DNA of 64,000 nucleotides, from assembly GCA_002835675.1 (NCBI GenBank), contig PIZR01000003.1, positions 1 to 64,000 of the forward strand, read 5' to 3'. Shown here piece by piece: positions 17,961 through 28,750 of this stretch. The notes beneath the pieces are model-generated. The model was given only the letters and a program-made list of their open reading frames with translations. It ran no database searches and was not told where the DNA came from. The position numbers were made by a program, and so were the translations under genes. The stretch's first letter is position 1. Each line of letters begins with the position of its first letter. Source of the stretch: Bacillus sp. BA3. GTDB taxonomy: Bacteria > Bacillota > Bacilli > Bacillales > DSM-1321.

Positions 17961-19613
17961 TCAAGAAACTTTAATCGCACCCAATATTTCCTTTTCCAAT
18001 TGATTGGTTCTTTCCATTTTTGTTGATTCCGTCCATCCAAAATATCCAGCAATATAATCGATCACTGCATGTTTATGAGTTTGGACTAAATCGATATCGA
18101 ATAACAGTGTCCCCGTCCTGCGGAAAAAGAAATCCACTGGAGTTGCGGCCATTTCATGATCTAGTGCGTATTTCAGCTGTACGAATAATTTCTTTGGAAG
18201 GCCGCTGATGGCTACTCCGTCTCCTTCGCTTGTTCCGATATCGAATAACACAGGTGCGTTGGACCCGTACATGGCCAATATCGCTTCGGAATCCTTTACA
18301 GCGAGTCCTGAGTCTACTCCCATTTGAATATGTTGCTTAATATAATCGGAGAAGTTGCTTGATCCCCCGACATCCCCTCCGGAAATCGGCATGCCTTTAG
18401 TGCTGCTGGCTGGGTAAGTTTTATTGGATTGCTCGGCAAGCTTCCCTGCCAAAAGGTCGACCGTCGTTTTTGCCATTTTGCGATAACCGGTCAATTTTCC
18501 TCCCGCAATCGTGATAAGGCCAGAATCGGACTCCCATATTTCATCCTTCCTTGATATCTCAGAAGGATCTTTTCCTTCTTCAAGAATCAACGGCCTTACC
18601 CCAGCCCAGCTGGATTCGATATCATCATCCGTAATGTTCACTTCCGGAAACATATAATGTATGGACTTTAATAGATAGGCACGGTCTTCAGAAGTAACGG
18701 TCGGCACAGCAGGATCACCATCATAAAAGGTGTCCGTAGTTCCTACATAAGCTTTACCGGCTCTCGGGATGGCAAAAATCATCCGGCCATCAGGCGTATC
18801 AAAATAAAGCGCCTGCTTCAACGGGAACTTCGATTGGTCGATAACCACATGAACACCCTTGGATAACTTTAGTGTTTTCCCTTGTTTCGATTGGTCCTTC
18901 TCCCGAATGGAATCCACCCACGGACCCGCTGCATTAATGACTTTGTCTGCGTATACTTCATAAGCATCACCTGAAAGTAAATCGGCAACTTGGACGCCGT
19001 TCACCTTACCATTTTCATATAACAATTGTTCTACTTTTGTATAATTTATCGGTGTTGCGCCTTTATCGACAGCCGCCTTCATGACTTCAATCGTAAGACG
19101 TGCATCATCTGTCCGATATTCAACATAGTAGCCTCCGCCCTTCAGTCCCTCTTTCTTAACGAGGGGCTCCCTTTTTAGTGTTTCATCCGCAGAAAGCATT
19201 TTCCTGCGTTCAGCTTTTTTAACGCCAGCAAGGAAATCATAAACCCGAAGCCCAATGGAGGTACTGAATTTCCCGAAGGTGCCACCTTTGTGCATCGGTA
19301 ACAGCATCCATTCCGGCGTGGTCACATGCGGTCCATTTTCATAAACGATTTCTCGCTCTTTACCAACCTCGGCAACCATTTTTATTTCAAATTGCTTCAA
19401 ATACCGCAATCCGCCATGAACAAGTTTTGTCGAGCGGCTTGAAGTACCTGCTGCAAAGTCCTGCATTTCAACCAAAGCCACTTTCATTCCACGGGTCGCT
19501 GCATCCAGGGCGATCCCTGCACCGGTAATTCCCCCACCAATGACAACCACATCATATTTCTCTTTTTTCAAAAGTTCAATCGTTTCTTTCCGATATACAT
19601 TTGAAAACCTCAT
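17961..19613 (-). CDS. glpD: Aerobic glycerol-3-phosphate dehydrogenase
   Basis: A 550-residue FAD flavoprotein that oxidises glycerol-3-phosphate to dihydroxyacetone phosphate at the membrane. The N-terminal dinucleotide fold [19 protein letters not shown] and the [15 protein letters not shown] motif are present; [18 protein letters not shown] is the usual C-terminal extension. ATG 19613 follows AAAGGAGG by 8 bases. It is preceded by a leader holding a GlpP-type terminator and a tandem repeat, and lies downstream of glpF-glpK on the same strand as a separate unit. Confidence 0.96.
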   Translation of the reverse strand: MRFSNVYRKETIELLKKEKYDVVVIGGGITGAGIALDAATRGMKVALVEMQDFAAGTSSRSTKLVHGGLRYLKQFEIKMVAEVGKEREIVYENGPHVTTPEWMLLPMHKGGTFGKFSTSIGLRVYDFLAGVKKAERRKMLSADETLKREPLVKKEGLKGGGYYVEYRTDDARLTIEVMKAAVDKGATPINYTKVEQLLYENGKVNGVQVADLLSGDAYEVYADKVINAAGPWVDSIREKDQSKQGKTLKLSKGVHVVIDQSKFPLKQALYFDTPDGRMIFAIPRAGKAYVGTTDTFYDGDPAVPTVTSEDRAYLLKSIHYMFPEVNITDDDIESSWAGVRPLILEEGKDPSEISRKDEIWESDSGLITIAGGKLTGYRKMAKTTVDLLAGKLAEQSNKTYPASSTKGMPISGGDVGGSSNFSDYIKQHIQMGVDSGLAVKDSEAILAMYGSNAPVLFDIGTSEGDGVAISGLPKKLFVQLKYALDHEMAATPVDFFFRRTGTLLFDIDLVQTHKHAVIDYIAGYFGWTESTKMERTNQLEKEILGAIKVS

Positions 19614-19667
19614 CCCTGACTCCTCCTTTAAGCATTGCATTCTATTGTTTTTTGTATGAATTGGCGC

Positions 19668-19780
19668 TGTTTACTCGTGAATTCTGCACTTTTACTCGTG
19701 AATTTACGCCGTTTACTCGTGAGTACTGCACTTATACTCGTGAATTCACACTGTTTACTCGTGAATTCGTAAATTTTGGT
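19668..19780. repeat. Tandem repeat in the glpD leader, about 21-bp units
   Basis: Five copies of a unit with core TTACTCGTGAATT are spaced 20-22 bases apart. Alternating spacers (CTGCACTT versus ACGCCG or ACACTG) give a higher-order unit of about 42 bases. The array lies between the leader terminator (19851-19911) and the glpD ribosome site, so it should be transcribed in the full-length mRNA. Confidence 0.85.
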
Positions 19781-19850
19781 ACTTATATTCAATTGGTTCA
19801 TTTGTTCGCATAGTTTATATAGATATTAATATCCCTAATCTGCCATTAAA

Positions 19851-19911
19851 AACAAAAAAAGAGACCATAAATGCACATTATCGAATTAACGATAACGCAT
19901 TCATGGTCTCT
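19851..19911 (-). promoter_or_regulatory. GlpP-type leader terminator of glpD
   Basis: On the minus strand GAGACCAT-GAATGC pairs with GCATT-TATGGTCTC, enclosing an inner TTATCG/CGATAA stem, followed by eight T residues. It is an intrinsic terminator in the untranslated leader, about 240 bases before glpD. In B. subtilis glpD is controlled by GlpP antitermination at such a hairpin, and glpP is encoded here at 22555-23097. Confidence 0.85.
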
Positions 19912-19944
19912 CCTGTTCTCCGGCCGAGTTATTAACTTGATTTC

Positions 19945-19952
19945 ATTATAGC
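19945..19952 (-). promoter_or_regulatory. Extended -10 of the glpD promoter
   Basis: On the minus strand TGCTATAAT is a perfect extended -10 element about 35 bases before the leader hairpin. The -35 region (TTTCTC, 18 bases upstream) is poor. Confidence 0.55.
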
Positions 19953-19990
19953 ATACTCCAGCTCATTTGAGAAAGAATACATCTTGTTTT

Positions 19991-22328
<2,338 letters not shown>

Positions 22329-22369
22329 GATAAAACCCCTCCCCTGTTAAATTATTAAACCTTGCCAAC

Positions 22370-22440
22370 AAATAAAAGGAGATCCACAGCAGAACTATCT
22401 TCATAAATAAATTATGAATAGATCTGTTGTGAATCTCCTA
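22370..22440 (-). promoter_or_regulatory. GlpP-type leader terminator of glpF-glpK
   Basis: On the minus strand AGGAGATTCACAACAG pairs imperfectly with CTGCTGTGGATCTCCT, with a further CTAT/ATAG and CATAA/TTATG inner stem, followed by TTTTATTT. It is a long interrupted terminator in the leader between the promoter and glpF, where GlpP-mediated antitermination acts in B. subtilis. Confidence 0.8.
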
Positions 22441-22472
22441 GTCTCCGTCACATATATTAACTTGTACTGTAA

Positions 22473-22501
22473 AATATACTAGGTTATGAAAACGCTGTCA
22501 A
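22473..22501 (-). promoter_or_regulatory. glpF-glpK promoter with overlapping cre (CcpA) site
   Basis: On the minus strand TTGACA and TATATT are separated by 17 bases. TTGACAGCGTTTTCAT, starting at the -35, matches the CcpA consensus WTGNAARCGNWWWCAW at all but one position. Glycerol uptake should therefore be glucose-repressed at initiation and glycerol-3-phosphate-dependent at the leader. Confidence 0.8.
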
Positions 22502-22554
22502 TATTTTGTGAAAAATTAATCTATTTTTCTGTAATTTTTTTCAATTTTCCCCTA

Positions 22555-23097
22555 TTAGACGATATCCCATAATTCAGTTTTGGATGTGGTGATCGACGAA
22601 GCTCCAGCATCAAGGGCATTCAGGACTTCATCCGAAGTACGTATGAGGCCGCCTGCAAAAATCGGTGTCTGCAATCGTTCCTTCACTTCTTTTATCATCC
22701 ATGGCATGGCGCCCGGCAATACTTCGATATAATCCGGCTTGGTTTTCTGCACCAGCTTATAACTTTTCTCAAGCGCATGTGAGTCTATTAAAAAGATTCG
22801 CTGGATGGCAATGACCCCCTTTTGCTTCGCCTTCAATATAACGCTTGATTTAGTCGAAATCAGCCCATAGGGATTATATTCCTGACAAATGAATTCTGTC
22901 GCGTACTCATCACTTCTTATGCCATGGATCAAATCGACATGATAAATCATTTTCTTATTATGTTGTTTTGCCATCATACTTACATTTTTCAATTGTGATA
23001 TATGCAAATCAAGAAACACACCTATTTCATAGGAACTTTCTAGAAATCTTTCAAAATCCTTCATACTTGCTGAAGCAGGCAAAATCTTTTGATCCAT
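22555..23097 (-). CDS. glpP: Glycerol uptake operon antiterminator
   Basis: A 180-residue protein of the GlpP family, an RNA-binding (beta-alpha) barrel that with glycerol-3-phosphate lets RNA polymerase read through leader terminators. Typical segments are FLDLHISQLKNVSMM, YHVDLIHGIRSDEYA and PIFAGGLIRTSDEVLNALDAGA. ATG 23097 follows GAGGAGG; an in-frame TTG one codon earlier is too close to the site. It lies upstream of its two targets on the same strand. Confidence 0.93.
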   Translation of the reverse strand: MDQKILPASASMKDFERFLESSYEIGVFLDLHISQLKNVSMMAKQHNKKMIYHVDLIHGIRSDEYATEFICQEYNPYGLISTKSSVILKAKQKGVIAIQRIFLIDSHALEKSYKLVQKTKPDYIEVLPGAMPWMIKEVKERLQTPIFAGGLIRTSDEVLNALDAGASSITTSKTELWDIV

Positions 23098-23270
23098 CAA
23101 TTATCCTCCTCATTCCCAGAAAAACTCAAAACTTCAAGTTATTTAGTATATTTTAAAGAGCTTGATTTATCAATCACATTTTTTTCATGACCAATCTCAC
23201 CATAACACTAACATACCCTTCACTCCCTTTATAGTTTGCGGATAAGGTTGTATGTAAAATATCCCTTAAC

Positions 23271-23690
23271 TCATAAAGAAAGTTTCATTTTCAATGCACC
23301 TTCGACAAGTTCATACGATTTAATTGTGCCCACCGGAATTTTTCTCACGATGTTCCAAGCATTAACATTCATTTTGATCGTTCTTTTTTCAAATTCAAAA
23401 AATGGCGGTCTGTTAAATATCCTTTGGTTGATGAAATTCCTGTCAACTGGTTCCATTTCCACTAATTCAAATGAAATCGTTCTTTTTTCCACATGAACCG
23501 GTTTTAATGTAATCCGGAAAGCTACGTTTTTCTTAAACATCATTTTTTTCACTTCCATCGTTCCGGAAAGCACAATATGCTTCGGCGTAATCTCGACTTT
23601 AATATCCTGACCAGATGATTTCATTTTTATGATTCTCTCTACCATGGCTTCAGTTACCGTTATCGGTATGCCACTTTTGAATGGACTCAT
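23271..23690 (-). CDS. Conserved-looking hypothetical protein
   Basis: A 139-residue soluble protein. The N-terminal half alternates short strands with charged turns (GQDIKVEITPKHIVLSGTM), the middle is strand-rich and ends in LKPVHVEKRTISFELVEMEP, and the C terminus reads VGTIKSYELVEGALKMKLSL. This pattern suggests a beta-rich fold resembling lipid-binding barrel domains, but I do not recognise a family. No signal peptide. It stands upstream of glpP with a 170-base gap and no sign of a shared operon. Confidence 0.7.
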   Translation of the reverse strand: MSPFKSGIPITVTEAMVERIIKMKSSGQDIKVEITPKHIVLSGTMEVKKMMFKKNVAFRITLKPVHVEKRTISFELVEMEPVDRNFINQRIFNRPPFFEFEKRTIKMNVNAWNIVRKIPVGTIKSYELVEGALKMKLSL

Positions 23691-23795
23691 CCTTGCATTC
23701 CCTCCCCACTCAAAGCATATGCCGGATTCCCTGATGCCGTTAACATTTCAGTCCGATCAATAAACGGTATATTCGAAATATTCAACCTCCAACTC

Positions 23796-23824
23796 TTGAC
23801 CTTTATAAAAACTACCTGTATAGT
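23796..23824 (+). promoter_or_regulatory. Promoter of the SAM-riboswitch unit
   Basis: TTGACC and TATAGT are separated by 17 bases, about 20 bases before the riboswitch. Confidence 0.75.
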
Positions 23825-23844
23825 CATAGTTAATTTAATAGACA

Positions 23845-24008
23845 ACTCTTATCCAGAGAGGTGGAGGGACTGGCCCTTTGATGCCTCAGCAACAGACTAT
23901 TCATGTACTGTGCTAATTCCAGAAGTTTAAAAACTTGAAGATAAGAAGAGTATATAGCTTTGTTGCCAACACCTCTTCTTATTTTTTAAGAAGAGGTTTT
24001 TTATTTTT
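23845..24008 (+). promoter_or_regulatory. SAM-I riboswitch (S-box) with terminator
   Basis: P1 is CTCTTATC paired with GATAAGAAG. The conserved core GAGAGGTGGAGGGACTGGCC and the GATGCCTCAGCAAC segment are both present. After the aptamer (23845-23950) comes a terminator: CCTCTTCTTA pairs with TAAGAAGAGG followed by six T residues. The same CTTCTTA arm can pair with P1's 3' strand as an antiterminator, the standard SAM-off switch. Confidence 0.95.
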
Positions 24009-24030
24009 AAAAGGAAAGAAGGAATGCAAC

Positions 24031-25134
24031 ATGTCAATCACATTAACGAAAGCACCATTCAGGGCCGATCACGTCGGAAGTTTATTAAGACCGGAACGTT
24101 TACATATTGCCAGAAAGCAATTTAGGGAGGGTACCCTTTCAGCAGAGCGGCTTCGTGAAATTGAAACCGAAGAAATCAATCGGATTGTCGATAAACAAAT
24201 TGAAGTTGGATTGGAGGCTGTTACGGACGGTGAGTTCAGACGAACATGGTGGCACTTCGACTTCCTCGAGCATTTAAATGGCATCGAGGGATATGTGACT
24301 GAAAAAGGTCTCACATTCGATGGTGTGGAAACAGAGAGATATAACGTTCGCAATACCGGGAAGGTTTCATTCAATCCTGAACATCCCTTCATTCGTGATT
24401 TCATTGAATTGAACAAAATCGTGAACGGACGTGCCGTTGCCAAGCAAACGATTCCCAGTCCGAATCAATTATTTGCTGCAGGCATTCATAATGAAGACAT
24501 CTACCCTGATATCGAAGACTATGCAAATGATATCATCAAAGCCTATCAGCATGCTTTGAAAGCCTTTTATGAAGCAGGTGTGCGTTATCTTCAATTGGAT
24601 GATGTATATATTGCCAGACTTTCAGCTCCAGATTTCCAGTTCAAAGACGGAAAATATACGAGGGAACAATTAATTGATCTAGCACTTCGCGTAATTAATG
24701 GCGCATTGGAAGGAAAACCAGTAGACCTTATCGTCACTACCCATCTATGTCGCGGAAACTACCAGTCGACATGGGCGTTTGAAGGAAGCTATGCCCGTAT
24801 CGCCCCAACTTTATTGGCAAAGGAAAAAGTGGATGGATTCTTCTTGGAATATGATGATCAACGCTCAGGAGATTTCAAACCATTGGAATACATTCCAAAT
24901 GGCGGTGCACAGGTCGTACTGGGTGTCGTCACTTCAAAAAATGGGGAAATCGAAGACAAGGAAGCAGTTAAGGCACGCATCAAGGAAGCTTCAAACTTCG
25001 TTCCTCTCGAACAATTATGCTTAAGCCCGCAATGCGGCTTTGCCTCCACCCATCACGGCAACAAACTGACCGAAGAACAGCAATGGGAAAAGCTGAAATT
25101 CGTCGTTGATGTAGCAAAAGAAGTATGGGAATGA
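24031..25134 (+). CDS. MetE-type methionine synthase-like protein (YxjG/YxjH group)
   Basis: A 367-residue protein matching the C-terminal catalytic half of cobalamin-independent methionine synthase. It starts with RADHVGSLLRPERL; zinc ligands appear as HLCRGN, a Glu in FFLEYDD and the late Cys in LSPQCGFAS. Members of this short group are thought to methylate homocysteine or a related thiol. It is the only gene under the SAM riboswitch, consistent with methionine synthesis or salvage. ATG 24031 follows AAGGAA. Confidence 0.87.
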   Translation: MSITLTKAPFRADHVGSLLRPERLHIARKQFREGTLSAERLREIETEEINRIVDKQIEVGLEAVTDGEFRRTWWHFDFLEHLNGIEGYVTEKGLTFDGVETERYNVRNTGKVSFNPEHPFIRDFIELNKIVNGRAVAKQTIPSPNQLFAAGIHNEDIYPDIEDYANDIIKAYQHALKAFYEAGVRYLQLDDVYIARLSAPDFQFKDGKYTREQLIDLALRVINGALEGKPVDLIVTTHLCRGNYQSTWAFEGSYARIAPTLLAKEKVDGFFLEYDDQRSGDFKPLEYIPNGGAQVVLGVVTSKNGEIEDKEAVKARIKEASNFVPLEQLCLSPQCGFASTHHGNKLTEEQQWEKLKFVVDVAKEVWE

Positions 25135-25152
25135 TTCATCTTTAAATGTAAC

Positions 25153-25187
25153 GTAAAAGCTAGGCATTAGGCAGGCCTAGCTTTTCT
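25153..25187. terminator. Bidirectional terminator
   Basis: AAAAGCTAGGC and GCCTAGCTTTT form an 11-bp stem between the convergent MetE-like and LysR genes. Confidence 0.9.
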
Positions 25188-26066
25188 TCAAAACAGCTCA
25201 ATAAAATGTTTTGCCGTTTTGGAAAGATAACGATCTTGTCTAAAAACCAAAGCTATATTCGATTGAATTGAAGAATCGATAATATCCAACACTTTCACTC
25301 CTTTTATAATATGAGGTGAAACAGCTGATTTCGGAACAATACTCGCCCCAACTCCAGCTGAAACCAGAGAGAGCAGAACATTTACATCATGGCATTCGCA
25401 TAAAATATTTGGCTGTATTTCCCGCTTTTTAAATTCCTCGATAATTTCTTCGTAAATCCCTTGTCCTTTTTCCCTATGCACTAAAAGCAATGGGATATTT
25501 TCAATATCCTTTAAATGAACCCTACTCTTCGAAGTGAAACTGTCCCAAACCTCAGGTACAACAAAAACATTCGGCACTTGTCCTATGTTCAAAATGGAAA
25601 GACCCTTCATCTCGACAGGTAAATGAACAATGGCAAGTTCAATATCCTGATTCTCCAAATAATTACTTATTTCATATGGATCTCCTGCGAATATTTTAAA
25701 GGAAACGGAAGGATATTTTTTCTTAAAATCATTAATTTTATCAGGTAAATAAGACATATAGGCAAGTACGGAACCTACTGAAAGGGTACCTTTAATTCCC
25801 TCACCCGTTTCCTTCACTTCGAGCAAGGAGTCCTCGAAATATTGCAGCATATTCTTAGCCTTCTCGTAAAGTACCCTCCCAGCTTCGGTCAATTCCATAC
25901 TTTTACCGTTCCTTTTTCGCTCAAGTAAAGTAGTCCCTAATTCTTCTTCCATAAGGCGGAGCTGCTGGCTTAATGGCGGCTGTGACATATTCAATTTTTT
26001 TGCTGCACGGGAAACCTGGCCTTCTTCTGCAAGAATAAGAAAATATCGTAATTGTCTAATATCCAT
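25188..26066 (-). CDS. LysR-family transcriptional regulator
   Basis: A 292-residue LysR regulator. The winged HTH occupies residues 1-60 (QVSRAAKKLNMSQPPLSQQLRLMEEELG) and the periplasmic-binding-like effector domain follows (about 90-290). It diverges from an aldehyde dehydrogenase gene, the usual arrangement for a LysR regulator and its target. A palindrome TATATA-N9-TATATA lies 15 bases before its start codon. The effector is unknown, possibly an aromatic acid or aldehyde. Confidence 0.9.
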   Translation of the reverse strand: MDIRQLRYFLILAEEGQVSRAAKKLNMSQPPLSQQLRLMEEELGTTLLERKRNGKSMELTEAGRVLYEKAKNMLQYFEDSLLEVKETGEGIKGTLSVGSVLAYMSYLPDKINDFKKKYPSVSFKIFAGDPYEISNYLENQDIELAIVHLPVEMKGLSILNIGQVPNVFVVPEVWDSFTSKSRVHLKDIENIPLLLVHREKGQGIYEEIIEEFKKREIQPNILCECHDVNVLLSLVSAGVGASIVPKSAVSPHIIKGVKVLDIIDSSIQSNIALVFRQDRYLSKTAKHFIELF

Positions 26067-26080
26067 TTTGGCACCTCTGA

Positions 26081-26101
26081 TATATATGTAAAGCGTATAT
26101 A
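26081..26101. promoter_or_regulatory. Candidate LysR operator
   Basis: A palindrome TATATA-TGTAAAGCG-TATATA lies in the 115-bp divergent region between the LysR gene and the aldehyde dehydrogenase. Size and symmetry fit a LysR half-site pair, but it is AT-rich, so chance is possible. Confidence 0.45.
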
Positions 26102-26181
26102 AACTTAATTATATAGATATTTTAAATATGATACAAACAGCAGTAAAATATATTTGTTTACAATATAAAGGGGTGTTCAAA

Positions 26182-27642
26182 ATGGAGAAATTCAAGGATC
26201 TAAACAAAAGCTTCATCAATGGGGAATGGATGGAAGGCTCAAGTCAACGCAGATATAATATTTTAAACCCATACAATAATGCCGTGATTTCAAATGTGAG
26301 CTTGGCTACATCAAAACAGCTCGAAGAATCATTTGAAATAGCAAAAAATGCTCAAAAAGGTTGGGCAAAAACATCAGCTGAAAAACGTCGTCAGGTCCTG
26401 CTTAAAGTTGGTGAATTCCTACAGGAAAACCGGAATGAAATCGTTGAAACGATTTCCCGTGAAACGGGTGGATCGCTTATTAAAGCAAATGTTGAATTTC
26501 AACTTACTATGGAAATAGTCGAAGAATCTACTAACAAGGTGGATGAAATATATCAAATGCATGAGGTTCCGTCAGCTATAGATCATAAAGTCAATCATAT
26601 ACATCGACTGCCACTAGGAGTTATTTCTTCAATATCTCCGTTTAACTTTCCGATGAACTTGTCAATGAGAACCATCGCACCAGCCATTGCATTAGGAAAT
26701 GCAGTTGTTCATAAACCGGACGTTCAAGTTGGATTTACTGGAGGAATCATCATTGCTGCAGCATTTGAATATGCCGGTCTTCCAAAAGGCGTCTTTAATA
26801 TGATCCTAACTGACCTGGAAGAAATCGGTGATGGCATGCTGACAAACCCGATCCCCAAATTAATCAGCTTCACAGGTTCTACTCCTGTAGGACAGCACAT
26901 CGGGGCAATTGCAGGGAAAAACCTAAAACGAGTTGCGCTGGAGCTCGGCGGTAATAATCCTTTCATTGTATTATCTGATGCAGATGTGGACCGTGCCGTT
27001 GATGCTGCAATTTTTGGGAAGTACATTCACCAAGGACAGATTTGCATGTGCATTAACCGCATAATCGTGCATAAAGACCTTTACGAAGAATTTACTGCAA
27101 AATTCGTTGAACGTGCAAAAGCTCTTCCATTTGGTGACCAATTAGATCCTAAAACAATCATTGGACCACTTGTGAACGAGCGTCAATTAGAAAAGGTACA
27201 ACAAATCATCGAGGAAACTAAAGCTGCTGGGGTCAATGTAGCACTTGAGGGAGAACGCATTGGCAATGTACTGACACCAACTATTTTCCGGGATGTACAG
27301 AACTCGGATAAAATCGCACAAACAGAAATGTTTTCCCCTGTCGTGTCCATCATTCAAACAGAAACAGATGAAGAAGCCATTGATATCGCCAATGACACCA
27401 TTTATGGTTTAAGCTCGGCTATCTTCACTTCTGATCTGGAAAAGGGCGAACGCTTGGGGGTGCAAATCGACAGCGGAATGACACACATCAATGATCAAAC
27501 CGTTAATGATGGAACGAACATACCATTCGGCGGGAACAAAATGAGTGGTTTAGGCAGATTCGGAAGCCCATGGATTGTCGAAGAATTCACTGTTACGAAA
27601 TGGATTTCCCTTCAAACACAATATCGTGAATATCCATTTTAA
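26182..27642 (+). CDS. Aldehyde dehydrogenase, benzaldehyde/vanillin dehydrogenase-like
   Basis: A 486-residue NAD(P)+ aldehyde dehydrogenase. Catalytic Glu lies in LELGGNNPF and catalytic Cys in HQGQICMCINRI; the GQICMCINR form is common in aromatic aldehyde dehydrogenases. SPFNFPMNLSMRTIAPAIALG is the cofactor segment. ATG 26182 after AAGGGGTG is the likely start. Probably induced through the divergent LysR regulator. The substrate assignment is by family pattern only. Confidence 0.85.
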   Translation: MEKFKDLNKSFINGEWMEGSSQRRYNILNPYNNAVISNVSLATSKQLEESFEIAKNAQKGWAKTSAEKRRQVLLKVGEFLQENRNEIVETISRETGGSLIKANVEFQLTMEIVEESTNKVDEIYQMHEVPSAIDHKVNHIHRLPLGVISSISPFNFPMNLSMRTIAPAIALGNAVVHKPDVQVGFTGGIIIAAAFEYAGLPKGVFNMILTDLEEIGDGMLTNPIPKLISFTGSTPVGQHIGAIAGKNLKRVALELGGNNPFIVLSDADVDRAVDAAIFGKYIHQGQICMCINRIIVHKDLYEEFTAKFVERAKALPFGDQLDPKTIIGPLVNERQLEKVQQIIEETKAAGVNVALEGERIGNVLTPTIFRDVQNSDKIAQTEMFSPVVSIIQTETDEEAIDIANDTIYGLSSAIFTSDLEKGERLGVQIDSGMTHINDQTVNDGTNIPFGGNKMSGLGRFGSPWIVEEFTVTKWISLQTQYREYPF

Positions 27643-27655
27643 CCATTAAATCATC

Positions 27656-27702
27656 AGGCATCTGATACAACCTTTTAGGATGTATACAGATGCCTTTTTT
27701 CA
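27656..27702 (+). terminator. Terminator after the aldehyde dehydrogenase gene
   Basis: GGCATCTG and CAGATGCC, with an inner ATACA/TGTAT stem, are followed by six T residues. Confidence 0.85.
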
Positions 27703-27760
27703 GTAATTACGTACTAAGGAAAGGGCACAAAAAAAGAACGGCCACCAGCACGTCCCCTTT

Positions 27761-28288
27761 TTACTTGCAGCTATCATCATCATCATCCATTTTTTTCACA
27801 AATATATCATCCGTCACCCTATCTTCCAGCTTGTTCCTCAAGGCCAATTCCGCAGCCTTCCCATCACTAGGCGATCCGTCCGCGAAATACATCGGAAACA
27901 AGGAGAAAAACATAATATAGAAAGAAAAATAGATAAATTGATACCAGATTACCGAGCTGTCCAGGATATTCTGATACACTAAGCTATATATGATCAGCAT
28001 GCTGACCAAATTAAAGATAGATCCGCCTAAATATATAAGCGTATTCGTCAATCGATTATCATGTTTCAATCCCTTGAACTCGCAAGTCCCATTCCAAAAA
28101 TAATATTTCCTCACCTCTATGTTCCGAAAGGCGAAAAGTTTATTACCACAACCGATCAAGATTTTCTTTTCTGATCCCCCAAAGATCGTAACAAAGAAAA
28201 TATGCCCGCTCAAATGTATCAGCGTAACGATCGGCATGATCAAAAAAAAGGAAAATAGAAATTTAATGATATCAGAGAGACCAAACAT
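27761..28288 (-). CDS. M50-like membrane protein without the catalytic Glu
   Basis: A 175-residue membrane protein with about four hydrophobic segments. In the first one the sequence TLIHLSGHIFFV occupies the place of the HExGH motif of site-2 proteases, with Leu instead of the catalytic Glu. A second motif, PMYFADGSPSDGKAAEL, resembles the DG-containing third-helix motif of that family. The C terminus is a run of Asp residues. Peptidase M50-like fold is inference from these two motifs; if right, the protein is proteolytically inactive. It stands alone upstream of a repeat array. Confidence 0.65.
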   Translation of the reverse strand: MFGLSDIIKFLFSFFLIMPIVTLIHLSGHIFFVTIFGGSEKKILIGCGNKLFAFRNIEVRKYYFWNGTCEFKGLKHDNRLTNTLIYLGGSIFNLVSMLIIYSLVYQNILDSSVIWYQFIYFSFYIMFFSLFPMYFADGSPSDGKAAELALRNKLEDRVTDDIFVKKMDDDDDSCK

Positions 28289-28427
28289 GTTTAATCACCC
28301 CTCCTTACCAGAGCATTATCAGGATGCTACTCTGATACCCTGCCCACACTAGTTATAACTAGTAAATTTTCACAGTGGTAATATGTTGCTTTCCACAACT
28401 GTTAGGAGGATAATTTGTCCTCTTCTG

Positions 28428-28695
28428 CTTAATCCGGCCTTCCACCGATTAATTCGACCTATCTCCTGCTTTATTCGGCCTTCCATCAATTAATTCGACC
28501 TATCCCCTGCTTTATTCGGCCTTCCACCGATTAATTCGACCTATCTCCTGCTTTATTCGACCTTCTACCCATTAATTCGACCTATCTCCTGCTTTATTCG
28601 GCCTTCCATCAATTAATTCGACCTTCCTCCTGCTTTATTCGACCTTTCATCAATTAATTCGACCTATCTCTTGCTTTATTCGGCCTTCAAAAAAA
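28428..28695. repeat. Tandem array, 41-bp unit, about 6.5 copies
   Basis: Units run TGCTTTATTCGGCCTTCCAC then CGATTAATTCGACCTATCTCC with a few substitutions. Each 41-bp unit is itself two related half-units of about 20 bases (TTTATTCGGCCTTCC and TTAATTCGACCTATC). There is no gene. It fills the space between the M50-like gene's upstream side and the CoA transferase terminator. Confidence 0.95.
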
Positions 28696-28740
28696 ACAGG
28701 CTATCTCCTTCCCAAAAATTCCGGAAAAGTGATAGCCTTT
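28686..28740 (-). terminator. Terminator after the CoA transferase gene
   Basis: On the minus strand AGGCTATC and GATAGCCT pair across a long loop, followed by eight T residues. Confidence 0.8.
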
Positions 28741-28750
28741 ACATCTTTAT

